From: Saprospiraceae bacterium
GTDB taxonomy: Bacteria > Bacteroidota > Bacteroidia > Chitinophagales > Saprospiraceae
DNA: 64,000 bases
Assembly (NCBI GenBank): GCA_020436835.1
Contig: JAGQWZ010000184.1
Span: 1-64,000 of the forward strand
Direction of reading: 5' to 3'
Below, in pieces: positions 26,377 to 34,602 of the stretch; the first letter of the stretch is position 1; each line of letters opens with the position of its first letter. Made by a program: the position numbers and the translations under genes. A model generated the notes under the pieces. It made no database searches. It saw only the letters and a list, made by a program, of their open reading frames with translations, and had not been told where the DNA came from.

Positions 26377-27975
26377 ATGACGGAATCTTCCAAAAAACGA
26401 AAATATGAGATCTGGCAGCCTCTCTTATTGGCGCTGGTGCTAGCCGGTGGAATGCTGCTTGGTACCCGCCTGGACGATGAACTTCCCAATCTCAGCAAGC
26501 CTACCTATACTGCAAAACAGGAAGATCCATGGGATGAACTTAAGAAAGTGATCGGGTTTATCGAGTCGCGTTATGGTGACACTCTTCCCATTGATAGCAT
26601 TTCACAAGAGGCGATTCATTTACTCGTTAAAAACCTGGATCCGCACTCCTATTACCTGTCTGGTCTGGAGTACCGGGGATTTAAAGAACGGATGATGGGA
26701 AGTTATGTGGGGATCGGCATAGACTATAGTATCATAGATGATACCATGTATCTACTAAAAGTTATTCCTGGCAGTCCGGCGGAAAAATCGGGTCTGATCA
26801 AGGGTGATCAGATCATGGAGGTCAACCACGATACCGTTTCCGGAAAAGGTCTAACTTCTAAAGAAGCCTATGAAATCTGGAAGAAATCGGATCAGATCAT
26901 TCAACTGGCTGTACTTAAAAACAAAAAGATAGAAGAATTTGAGATCGAAAAGGGCCCGATCAATCTACATAGCGTTCCCGTAGGAACCCTGGTAGATAGC
27001 CTCACGGGATACATAAAGATAGACCGGTTTGCATCTGATACCTATCGCGAGTTTATGGACCATCTGGAAAAACTGGCTGAAAAGGGAATGCAAAATTTAA
27101 TTATCGATGTCCGCGAAAATCCGGGAGGTTCCCTGGATCAAGTGATTAAGATCATAAATCAGCTCGTGGATGAAAGGGATCAATTGCTACTGTACACCGA
27201 AGGTCTGCATAGCAAACGGGTAGAATACAAGAGTACAGGTAAAACCTTTTTCCCGCTGAAGGAGATCGTCGTGATCATCAATGAAAATTCGGTCTCTGCC
27301 AGTGAGGTATTGGCCGGTGTACTGCAAGACCTGGGGCGTGCCACCATCGTGGGAAGAAGATCGTACGGAAAGGGTCTTGTACAGGAAATGTACGATTTGA
27401 CCCCGGAATCGGCAATCAATCTCACTGTGGCAAAATACTACCTGCCTTCAGGAAGATCCATTCAAAAGTCGTACAAGGATCGTGATCAGTATGAACATGA
27501 ATTGGATGACCGTTTCGGAAATGGCGAGCTTTTTAGCGAAGACAGCATGGTCATCAATGAGAAAGATGCCATGAATGATAACCAGGGAAAAATGCGCCCA
27601 TCAGGCGAAGGGATTGTGCCCGACGTGTTTGTTGCAGCCGATTCGTTTTTTTTCTCCCCGGGCTGGAAAGCCCAGGAGTATAAAATCTACTCGGATGCAT
27701 TTATCTTTTATCTCCGGCACCGGCAGGCAATTACAGACAGTCTTCACAAGGGAATCTCGCTAGAGGTGTTCAATGACAGCATCCTGAACAGGCCAATGTT
27801 TTCGGAGGAAAATGGCATGGATAGTATGACAAAGCAGAAAGTATTAGAAGGCTATTTCCACCTGATCCAATGGCATCACTATGGCCCTGACCAGTATTTC
27901 GAAAAGATGGTTGATGAGGACGAAGAAATTCAAACAGCCCTTGAAGTAATTAAGGATCCTCCTAGGTACGAATAA
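26377..27975 (+). CDS. S41-family C-terminal processing peptidase
   Basis: This 532-residue protein has a signal or anchor (residues 13-30), a PDZ domain (about 100-190) and an S41 protease domain. The catalytic dyad is a Ser in the SVSASE motif (residues 305-310) and Lys332 in SYGKGLVQ. It trims proteins from their C-termini in the periplasm, like Tsp/CtpA. It is slightly longer than many Ctp proteases because of a C-terminal helical extension after residue about 420. The 3' end overlaps the convergent YrdC-domain gene by 14 bp. Confidence 0.94.
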   Translation: MTESSKKRKYEIWQPLLLALVLAGGMLLGTRLDDELPNLSKPTYTAKQEDPWDELKKVIGFIESRYGDTLPIDSISQEAIHLLVKNLDPHSYYLSGLEYRGFKERMMGSYVGIGIDYSIIDDTMYLLKVIPGSPAEKSGLIKGDQIMEVNHDTVSGKGLTSKEAYEIWKKSDQIIQLAVLKNKKIEEFEIEKGPINLHSVPVGTLVDSLTGYIKIDRFASDTYREFMDHLEKLAEKGMQNLIIDVRENPGGSLDQVIKIINQLVDERDQLLLYTEGLHSKRVEYKSTGKTFFPLKEIVVIINENSVSASEVLAGVLQDLGRATIVGRRSYGKGLVQEMYDLTPESAINLTVAKYYLPSGRSIQKSYKDRDQYEHELDDRFGNGELFSEDSMVINEKDAMNDNQGKMRPSGEGIVPDVFVAADSFFFSPGWKAQEYKIYSDAFIFYLRHRQAITDSLHKGISLEVFNDSILNRPMFSEENGMDSMTKQKVLEGYFHLIQWHHYGPDQYFEKMVDEDEEIQTALEVIKDPPRYE

Positions 27976-28522
27976 AATCCAACTCGGCTTTGTCGGTCAA
28001 TTTGACGATGACCGATGGATACTCCTCACTGACAGCATCCTGCTTGTAGTGCACTACGTAGTCCACTTTTTGAATTACTTCCTGATCCACCTCGGCAAAG
28101 CTGCTTGGAAAGGCCATTTTGGTTATACCAGCATTCGTGGCAACCAGGGGCCTGCCCAAAGTCGAAATTACTTCGCGACAAAAGGGATCCAACGTAACCC
28201 GTATGGCAGCTGCTCCTCTTTTGTCCAGTAAATTAGGAGAAAGATTCCTGCATTGTTCGTAGATGACGGTCAACGGACGTTGATGATAGAAAATCAGCGT
28301 CTCTATCCGTGGATGAACTTCTGAAACGTACCGGTGCAGCATCTCAATACTATCTACCAGGATCACCATAGGTTGTTCCAGCTGATTGCCCTTCATATTG
28401 ATGATTCGTTCCACCGCATCGAAGTTGGTAGCATCACAACCGATACCCCAAATTGTATCTGTGGGATAAAGAATATTTCCGCCGCCTTTTAATATCGTGA
28501 CAATGTGGTCTAATTCAGACAT
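27962..28522 (-). CDS. YrdC-domain protein (TsaC/Sua5/YciO family) with altered motif
   Basis: This 186-residue protein (from the ATG at 28522; a GTG two codons earlier is possible) has the YrdC fold, beginning LKGGGNILYPTDTIWGIGCDATN. Active TsaC enzymes make threonylcarbamoyl-AMP for tRNA t6A and carry a KxR...SxN tetrad. Here the first motif reads KGN instead of KxR (in INMKGNQLEQP), and the SxSAN stretch reads ATNAG. Only the lysine appears kept. It may be a YciO-like paralogue rather than the t6A enzyme. It overlaps the end of the S41 protease gene on the other strand. Confidence 0.8.
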   Translation of the reverse strand: MSELDHIVTILKGGGNILYPTDTIWGIGCDATNFDAVERIINMKGNQLEQPMVILVDSIEMLHRYVSEVHPRIETLIFYHQRPLTVIYEQCRNLSPNLLDKRGAAAIRVTLDPFCREVISTLGRPLVATNAGITKMAFPSSFAEVDQEVIQKVDYVVHYKQDAVSEEYPSVIVKLTDKAELDFIRT

Positions 28523-28686
28523 AGGCACTCATCGGATTGGGTTTCATAATATGATTTTCGTTGATTATTATTAACGTGAGTTCTTATTTTTTCGTTATAC
28601 CGTAGGTGAAAAAGATCAAAAATTAACATTTGGGCGTTGGTATGGCGATTGCTAGACGTACTATATCCATTTAATCTACGAACTGC

Positions 28687-30951
28687 ATGCACGGGCATTT
28701 GATACGATTTCTGTTTCTTACTCTATTGCTTTTCCTGAGTTCACCGCTGTGGAGCAAACACATCATTGGAGGAGATTTGCAATATGAATGTCTGGGTGAT
28801 GGTCTGTACCGGATCACCATGAAAATATACCGGGATTGCCGGGTACAGGAGACTCCCGCACCATTTGATGGCGATGGAGATCAGTCAGCTGGTGCCTATA
28901 TAGCGGTATACCGGGGCATAAACAGTTTCACCCTGATCAATACGCTGACCGTACCTCTGCGCAGGCAGGGCAGTATTGATCCACCGGACTATCCCTGCCT
29001 GATACCTCCGGACAACCTATGCGTAGAAGAAGGGGTATATGAATTTGAATTTCAAATTGAAGACTGGCCCTCAAGCCAAAGCTACCACTTTGTGTATCAA
29101 CGTTGTTGTAGAAACAATACGATCAACAATATTGTAAACCCCGGTGAAGTGGGAGCCACCTATGCGATTGAGATTACCCCCGAGGCCCAGGCTACCTGCA
29201 ATAATTCACCGGTGTTCAACAGTTTTCCACCTACGGTAGTTTGTGTTGCCAATGACATCAATTTTGATCACTCGGCCTTCGATACTGAAGGGGACAGTCT
29301 GGTGTATAGCTTTTGTTTTCCACTGAAAGGAGGTGGTTTAAGAGGGCTTCAGTCGGATCCGGCAGGGGCAAGCGCGTGCGACGGTATCCGACCCAATCCT
29401 CCTTGCCGTCCACCTTTTGCCCAGGTAGCTTTCAGTGCAGGATATACCTCCACATCTCCTATGGCCGGAGATCCGGTCGTATCGATCAATCGTCGGAGTG
29501 GTTTAATATCCGGATCGCCTCAGGTGATCGGTCAATTTGTCATGGGCGTTTGTGTGGAAGAGTACCGTCAGGGGCAGAAGATTGGCGAGATCAGACGTGA
29601 TTTTCAATTTAACGTAGCCGATTGTGATCCGACGGTTTTTGCCCAATTGAAAAGCGATGCCCAATTAGGTGACCAGGAATTTGTCATTAATTCTTGTGGA
29701 AATAACACGATCCTGTTTGAGAATGAAAGTATCCTCGAGCAATACATCGACACTTATCGTTGGGAATTTGACATCGATGGAACGAGCACGGTTGTAGACA
29801 CCCGGGATGCAGAAATCACCTTCCCGGGTATTGGCACCTATCGTGGTGTCATGATGGTCAATCCGGGATTGGACTGTGGTGATACGGCAGAGATCTATGT
29901 CAATCTATATCCATCCATCACTGCCGACTTCGAATTTGAGTATGACACCTGCACCGCCGGGCCAACTTCATTCATAGATAAATCCTTTACCGGAGCGGAG
30001 CGGATCGAGTCCTGGCGGTGGGAATTTGGTGAAGGAGGTGCCTCCGTTGAGCAGAATCCAAGTTATACTTATCCCATTCCCGGTGTGCATGAAGTCTCAC
30101 TCACCGTCACGGATGATAATTTATGTGAAGACACGAAGATTATTCCGTTGAGATATTATCCGGTGCCGGCGCTCATTGTAGTCGAACCCAGTAATTTTGT
30201 GGGTTGCAGCCCGGGAAATATCCTGTTCAATAATCTCTCCACCCCCATTGATTCTACGTACATCACTGAGTGGGATTTTGGAGATGGCACCGGGAGTTTC
30301 GATATTTCACCCCGGCATTCATTTATTGATCCCGGTATCTTTTCCATCAATCTGGAGATCACTTCGCCCATTGGTTGCTATACTTCTGCCTCTTTTCCTC
30401 AATGGATAGAAATCAAGGAATCTCCTTCGGCAAGCTTTATATACTCACCTGAAATACCCAGCAACTTCAATCCGACGGTTGACTTTACCAACCAATCGAC
30501 CAATTTTGTAAAGCAACAATGGATCTTTGGAGATGCCGGTCGCTCTCTGGAACAAAATCCGTCATTCACTTTCCCGGATACGGGAAAATATGTGGTCGAT
30601 CTTATCGCAATACATCAAAATGGATGTAAGGACACGGCCCGAACGATTATCGATGTCCTCCCAAGAGTCACCTATCACATGCCGAATGCCTTCACGCCAA
30701 ATGGAGACGGGAAAAACGACCTTTTCCAGGGAAAGGGGTATACGGATGGCATGCAGGACTTCGAACTCACCATCTGGAGCCGCTGGGGTGAATTATTGTA
30801 CCAGACAGAGAATCCGGAAGATGGATGGAATGGTACGAAACAGAATAGTGGGGAAGATCTTCCTGTGGGGGTGTATGTTTATCAGATCAAGTACATTGAT
30901 CCAAGGGGCGAACCCCATGCCCTCAAAGGATTTGCCACCCTAGTTCGGTGA
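28687..30951 (+). CDS. Secreted PKD-repeat protein with T9SS type B sorting domain
   Basis: This 754-residue protein has a signal peptide (MHGHLIRFLFLTLLLFLSS) and a cysteine-containing N-terminal region beginning HIIGGDLQYECLGDGLYRI. Three or four PKD-like immunoglobulin-fold repeats follow (about residues 330-660), marked by WEFGEGG, WDFGDGTG and WIFGDAG. The last 90 residues begin MPNAFTPNGDGKNDLF and form the gliding-motility-associated C-terminal (CHU_C) domain. This directs export by the type IX system and attachment to the cell surface. Likely roles are adhesion or surface structure. The start is ATG. It stands alone, divergent from the YrdC gene. Confidence 0.92.
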   Translation: MHGHLIRFLFLTLLLFLSSPLWSKHIIGGDLQYECLGDGLYRITMKIYRDCRVQETPAPFDGDGDQSAGAYIAVYRGINSFTLINTLTVPLRRQGSIDPPDYPCLIPPDNLCVEEGVYEFEFQIEDWPSSQSYHFVYQRCCRNNTINNIVNPGEVGATYAIEITPEAQATCNNSPVFNSFPPTVVCVANDINFDHSAFDTEGDSLVYSFCFPLKGGGLRGLQSDPAGASACDGIRPNPPCRPPFAQVAFSAGYTSTSPMAGDPVVSINRRSGLISGSPQVIGQFVMGVCVEEYRQGQKIGEIRRDFQFNVADCDPTVFAQLKSDAQLGDQEFVINSCGNNTILFENESILEQYIDTYRWEFDIDGTSTVVDTRDAEITFPGIGTYRGVMMVNPGLDCGDTAEIYVNLYPSITADFEFEYDTCTAGPTSFIDKSFTGAERIESWRWEFGEGGASVEQNPSYTYPIPGVHEVSLTVTDDNLCEDTKIIPLRYYPVPALIVVEPSNFVGCSPGNILFNNLSTPIDSTYITEWDFGDGTGSFDISPRHSFIDPGIFSINLEITSPIGCYTSASFPQWIEIKESPSASFIYSPEIPSNFNPTVDFTNQSTNFVKQQWIFGDAGRSLEQNPSFTFPDTGKYVVDLIAIHQNGCKDTARTIIDVLPRVTYHMPNAFTPNGDGKNDLFQGKGYTDGMQDFELTIWSRWGELLYQTENPEDGWNGTKQNSGEDLPVGVYVYQIKYIDPRGEPHALKGFATLVR

Positions 30952-31004
30952 TAAATTTCAAGCATAGAAAAACAAAAGCCATGTTTCTTTTATTAAAAAA
31001 TTAT

Positions 31005-31012
31005 TATCTTTG
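31005..31012 (+). promoter_or_regulatory. TAnnTTTG promoter box of rplS
   Basis: TATCTTTG matches the Bacteroidota -7 consensus and lies 46 bp before the rplS start codon. The upstream region is A/T-rich, as in strong ribosomal-protein promoters. No clear TTG -33 element was found. Confidence 0.65.
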
Positions 31013-31058
31013 CTCGCCTTTTGATAAAGCACAGTAGAACTATAAAATCTTAAGTGAC

Positions 31059-31412
31059 ATGGACGCCATAAAGTTTGTACAAGAAGAAATGTTGAAAAAA
31101 CCGGAATTTCCCAAATTCAGCCCGGGTGACAACATCATTGTGACTTATAAGATTATTGAAGGTGAGAAGGAGCGAAGTCAGTCTTTCAAAGGGGATGTAA
31201 TCAAGATTAGTGGTGAAGGGAGGAACAAGACATTCACCGTCAGAAAAGTATCAAACGGCGTTGGTGTAGAACGGATCTGGCCTTTTTCCGCCCCTAATAT
31301 TACAGAGATCCAAATTGTGAAGCGCGGAAAAGTACGCCGGGCCAAGCTATATTACCTGCGAGGACTCGTTGGTAAAAAATCAAGAATCAAGGAAAAGAGA
31401 AATCTCCAATAA
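31059..31412 (+). CDS. rplS: 50S ribosomal protein L19
   Basis: This 117-residue protein is ribosomal protein L19, which sits at the interface of the two ribosomal subunits. It shows the family features: FSPGDNIIVTYKIIEGEKER near residues 20-40, GVGVERIWPFSAPNI in the middle and RAKLYYLRGLVGKKSRIKEK near the end. The length is normal. It has its own promoter box upstream and a strong intrinsic terminator 21 bp downstream, so it is transcribed alone rather than with trmD and rimM. Confidence 0.98.
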   Translation: MDAIKFVQEEMLKKPEFPKFSPGDNIIVTYKIIEGEKERSQSFKGDVIKISGEGRNKTFTVRKVSNGVGVERIWPFSAPNITEIQIVKRGKVRRAKLYYLRGLVGKKSRIKEKRNLQ

Positions 31413-31433
31413 GATCTTTCCCAAACCGATAGG

Positions 31434-31462
31434 AAACCCTGAAGCCAGTCTTTGGGGTTTTT
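31434..31462 (+). terminator. Intrinsic terminator of rplS
   Basis: An 11-bp stem pairs AAACCCTGAAG (31434-31444) with CTTTGGGGTTT (31450-31460), counting two G-T pairs, around the loop CCAGT. A short T tract follows. Confidence 0.85.
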
Positions 31463-31583
31463 CATTTCCGGGAATGTACACCTTATCTCAACCAAAAAAG
31501 TGCAGGGGAATACCAAACCAATTCACAACAATTCGGGTTATCACTGCATTCTAATATTCAGTGATTTCTCAAAATTTTAGATT

Positions 31584-32804
31584 ATGCGACTGATCGTCCT
31601 ACTGGCATTTCTACTCGCTATTGATTACTACGCATTCCAGGCAGTGCGGGTATCTGGATTGTCCTGGCCCAGAAATATGCGGCTCGTTTTCAATGCATTG
31701 TACCTGCTTTCATCTGTATTTGGCTATCTGTATATCATCGCATCCGCTGCTGATCTTCTCAATTGGAAAAACAATCATCTCCTACAGTATTTCACTGCAA
31801 TCGTATTTATAATCTTCGTATCAAAGTTTGTCATAGCACTGTTTGTCGGTATCGACGACCTGCGAAGGGCTTTAACCTGGACGGCATCACAATTTGCATC
31901 CTCCCAGGAATTCAGTCCATCCCGGTCCCGTTTTCTGTCACAATTGGGTGTACTGGCAGGTGCCGTACCCCTCGTGAGCCTGACCTATGGAATGTGGCGC
32001 AACCCCTACCGATATCAGGTACATTCACATAAGATACCGGTCGATCAGTTGCCGGAAGAACTACGGGGGCTGCGGATTGTTCAGATATCTGATATTCACT
32101 CCGGCACTTTTATTTTTAAGGAACCAATTGAGAATGCAATAAGTATGATCAATGATCTCAAGGCGGATATCGTTTTCTTCACCGGAGATCTGGTCAATAA
32201 TGCCGCGGTAGAAATGCAACCCTACATTGAAATATTCAAGAAAATTAAGGCAAAGCATGGTGTCTATTCCGTATTGGGCAATCATGACTATGGCGATTAT
32301 CGCCAATGGCCCAGTCGGGAAGTGAAAGCCGCTAATTTCAGCCATTTGCTGGAGACACATCGCCAACTTGGTTGGGACCTGCTGAGAAACGAAAACCGGG
32401 TGTTGGACATCAACGGTAGAAAGCTGGCCGTGATTGGTGTAGAGAACAGCAGTGCATCCCATCGTTTTCAGAATTATGGTGATTTAGCAAAAGCTCAAGA
32501 AGGCACGGATTCAGCCGATCTTAAGCTCCTCCTCTCTCATGATCCATCCCATTGGAATGCAGAAGTGACTAAAGCCTTTCAAGACATTGCCATCACTTTC
32601 TCAGGACATACCCATGGATTCCAATTTGGAATAGAAATCCCCGGGTGGGTGAAATGGAGTCCCAGTAAATACGTTTATAAGCAATGGGCCGGACTCTATC
32701 AGCAGGGTACTCAACACCTTTACGTAAATAGAGGCTTTGGTATGTTGGGATACCCGGGAAGAGTTGGTATTTTACCTGAAATTACTTGTATAGACCTTGC
32801 TTAG
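31584..32804 (+). CDS. Membrane-anchored metallophosphoesterase
   Basis: This 406-residue protein has three or four N-terminal transmembrane segments (residues 1-135) and a C-terminal calcineurin-like phosphoesterase domain. The metal-binding motifs are all present: VQISDIHSG, TGDLVNN, LGNHDYGD, LLSHDP and FSGHTHG. It resembles YkuE-type membrane phosphoesterases, which act outside the cytoplasm on lipid or nucleotide phosphoesters; the substrate is unknown. The start is ATG. A small lipoprotein gene follows 28 bp downstream and may be co-transcribed. Confidence 0.92.
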   Translation: MRLIVLLAFLLAIDYYAFQAVRVSGLSWPRNMRLVFNALYLLSSVFGYLYIIASAADLLNWKNNHLLQYFTAIVFIIFVSKFVIALFVGIDDLRRALTWTASQFASSQEFSPSRSRFLSQLGVLAGAVPLVSLTYGMWRNPYRYQVHSHKIPVDQLPEELRGLRIVQISDIHSGTFIFKEPIENAISMINDLKADIVFFTGDLVNNAAVEMQPYIEIFKKIKAKHGVYSVLGNHDYGDYRQWPSREVKAANFSHLLETHRQLGWDLLRNENRVLDINGRKLAVIGVENSSASHRFQNYGDLAKAQEGTDSADLKLLLSHDPSHWNAEVTKAFQDIAITFSGHTHGFQFGIEIPGWVKWSPSKYVYKQWAGLYQQGTQHLYVNRGFGMLGYPGRVGILPEITCIDLA

Positions 32805-32832
32805 ACCTTTACGATAAAGCTTCAAATACACT

Positions 32833-33228
32833 ATGTTCAATTCAAAATTTGGATTACTCATCATTACGTTGACCGGTATTTCGCTGCTGACATGTAAAAA
32901 AACGGAACCTGCAGTCGAGATGGATCAGCTTGAAGGGAGATGGGAGCTCAACTGGGCTCAGGTGAATGGCGCCGAGACCGATCGATTACGCAACCTTTAT
33001 TTCGTATTCCTGCCGGATACCAGTATGCAGACCAACATCCTAGGTAGTGAGCGAAACTACAAATATGAGTTTGACGGCGAAGTAATTTCACAGATCAGCG
33101 ATCCCTCATTACAATATCTGCTTAGAGAAGTCAATGATTCGACCTTAACCTTCGAAACAGAAATCCGGGGTTCTATTTTTACCATATACCTCGACAAATC
33201 CAAACCGAAGATCAACCGTGAAATGTAG
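32833..33228 (+). CDS. Small lipoprotein, lipocalin-like
   Basis: This 131-residue protein has a signal peptide ending in a lipobox-like LLTC (Cys21), so it should be lipid-anchored. The mature part begins with LEGRWELNWAQVNGAE and is strand-rich, like the small lipocalin-like lipoproteins of Bacteroidota. No function can be given. It lies 28 bp after the metallophosphoesterase gene and converges with the next gene, with 2 bp between stop codons. Confidence 0.75.
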   Translation: MFNSKFGLLIITLTGISLLTCKKTEPAVEMDQLEGRWELNWAQVNGAETDRLRNLYFVFLPDTSMQTNILGSERNYKYEFDGEVISQISDPSLQYLLREVNDSTLTFETEIRGSIFTIYLDKSKPKINREM

Positions 33229-33230
33229 GG

Positions 33231-33488
33231 TCAGATTAATTTCAGCAGACTGAAGAAAACGAGGGTGATCAGCGGAGTCAGCAGTAATACCCACATTAAT
33301 TGAAAGTAACTGGAAGGAACTTTAGAAGGTTCAATCCATTCTACTATAATAGAGATCAGAAACACGGCAAGGACCACAACAGACAGAATCGCACAGAGCA
33401 GGTAACCAATATGCTCATTCCATAAGAAGATGAGCGTATAGGTAATCAATAAAACAAGAAAGATTTCCGACAATCGGCGCCGCGTCAT
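33231..33488 (-). CDS. Small membrane protein, unknown function
   Basis: From the ATG at 33488 this is an 85-residue protein with three hydrophobic segments: EIFLVLLITYTLIFLW, then GYLLCAILSVVVLAVFLISI, then LMWVLLLTPLITLVFFSLL. A positively charged N-terminus (MTRRR) should stay in the cytoplasm. An upstream TTG at 33518 would add ten residues. The minus-strand box TAGCTTTG (33529-33536) fits a Bacteroidota promoter for it. I do not recognise the family. Confidence 0.6.
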   Translation of the reverse strand: MTRRRLSEIFLVLLITYTLIFLWNEHIGYLLCAILSVVVLAVFLISIIVEWIEPSKVPSSYFQLMWVLLLTPLITLVFFSLLKLI

Positions 33489-33640
33489 CTTTGAGGTAAT
33501 GTTTAATTTTGAATTCAATTGGGAGTTGCAAAGCTAATTATATAAAAACCTTAAAGTCCACATTAGAGGCACTACATTTATACACGGCACTGTTTATGCT
33601 TATTGAAATAGTTAATGATTAGACAAAACGCTTCAACAGG

Positions 33641-34150
33641 ATGTTAAAATACCTCTTTATAATTTCTGCCTTTCTGATTGGACCATCGGCAATGAAGGGA
33701 CAGGATACAACCTATCAGCAGCGGCATGAATTAGAGTATCAAAAGAGAATAAAGCTAGCGAAGATCAATGGCCGGTACATCCCCAAAGATCTAAGTGATG
33801 CATTATCCCAATTGGACCAATTGGTTGATGCGGAAGGAAAAGCACGCTTCAAAGCCCAGCCGGAGTCGATCGCAGTGAACAGGATTCATTTTAGCTTTGG
33901 TAAATGGATGATTGTAAACTGGGGCTTTTATGAAGGGAGTCGATTATCCCATTTTCTCAAATCGAAAGGGGTAAGTTATCCGGATGATATGGCAACCTTG
34001 TTGATGACTTGTTTCCATCGACATTTGTTGGATCAGCCATTGGAATTTGAAAAGCTGGCGAATGAATTTGCCGAAAAAAGAAGGAAGGAAGTCGAAGAAC
34101 GTCTTCGTCAGGGCAAAGTCATCGAATCAAAGTACATTCCCAAGAATTGA
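33641..34150 (+). CDS. Exported DUF6794-like protein
   Basis: This 169-residue protein has a signal peptide (MLKYLFIISAFLIGPSAMKG) and a helical mature part. The sequence YIPKDLSDALSQLDQLVD, then HFSFGKWMIVNWGFYEGSRLSHFL, then PDDMATLLMTCFHRHL resembles the Bacteroidota proteins grouped as DUF6794. The function is unknown. It ends with a charged helix rich in Lys and Glu. There is no operon partner. Confidence 0.7.
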   Translation: MLKYLFIISAFLIGPSAMKGQDTTYQQRHELEYQKRIKLAKINGRYIPKDLSDALSQLDQLVDAEGKARFKAQPESIAVNRIHFSFGKWMIVNWGFYEGSRLSHFLKSKGVSYPDDMATLLMTCFHRHLLDQPLEFEKLANEFAEKRRKEVEERLRQGKVIESKYIPKN

Positions 34151-34602
34151 CTAATCTGCTAAAATGCAGGGTCAGATCCCAATGGATTTGTTTTTAGAGG
34201 CAACAGGGTCTGAAGTAGGTAGAATCCGGGGTATAATCGAACCTCAGCGTAGCTCTCTGATGATGCAAATTATTCAAACTCGAACACAGTAATTGTACTG
34301 ATGTCAACTAGTTTGGCTATAATTGAGCTACTTTTAAACTAATCGATTCGAGGCAAAGAAATTAGGACTTTTTGATTTCTATAGTATTTTTGTGCGCGAA
34401 AAGATGGGACACCCCTATTGTTTCTGACCATCAAAACTGAATCTAAATGCCGATCAACGAAAAAAGATGTGTCTCATGCTAGGACCATCTTCACTTGTAT
34501 CGAAAGAAGGTAAAAACTTAACAACTGGCAACTAAAAGCTAAACCGAAGTTTCACTGAAGGAGTCCCTTTGTAAAACGACCGGCCTTAAAATTTCACCGT
34601 GA
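34151..34602. other. 452-bp region upstream of topA
   Basis: There is no convincing open frame. A Bacteroidota -7 box TATTTTTG lies at 34385-34392, about 210 bp before the topA start codon, and could drive a long leader. A GGGTCAGATCCC imperfect palindrome lies at 34169-34180, just past the preceding gene, without a clear T tract. No RNA gene was recognised. Confidence 0.5.

Noticed and set aside
33221-34177. Shared 16-base sequence AAATGYAGGGTCAGAT at 33221-33236 and 34162-34177
   Set aside because: One copy overlaps the stop codon of a real gene and there are only two copies, with one mismatch, in this window; too little to call a repeat family without the rest of the genome.
34317-34332. 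TATAAT-like sequence upstream of topA
   Set aside because: Bacteroidota promoters follow TAnnTTTG rather than the E. coli -10 pattern, and a matching TATTTTTG lies nearer to topA.
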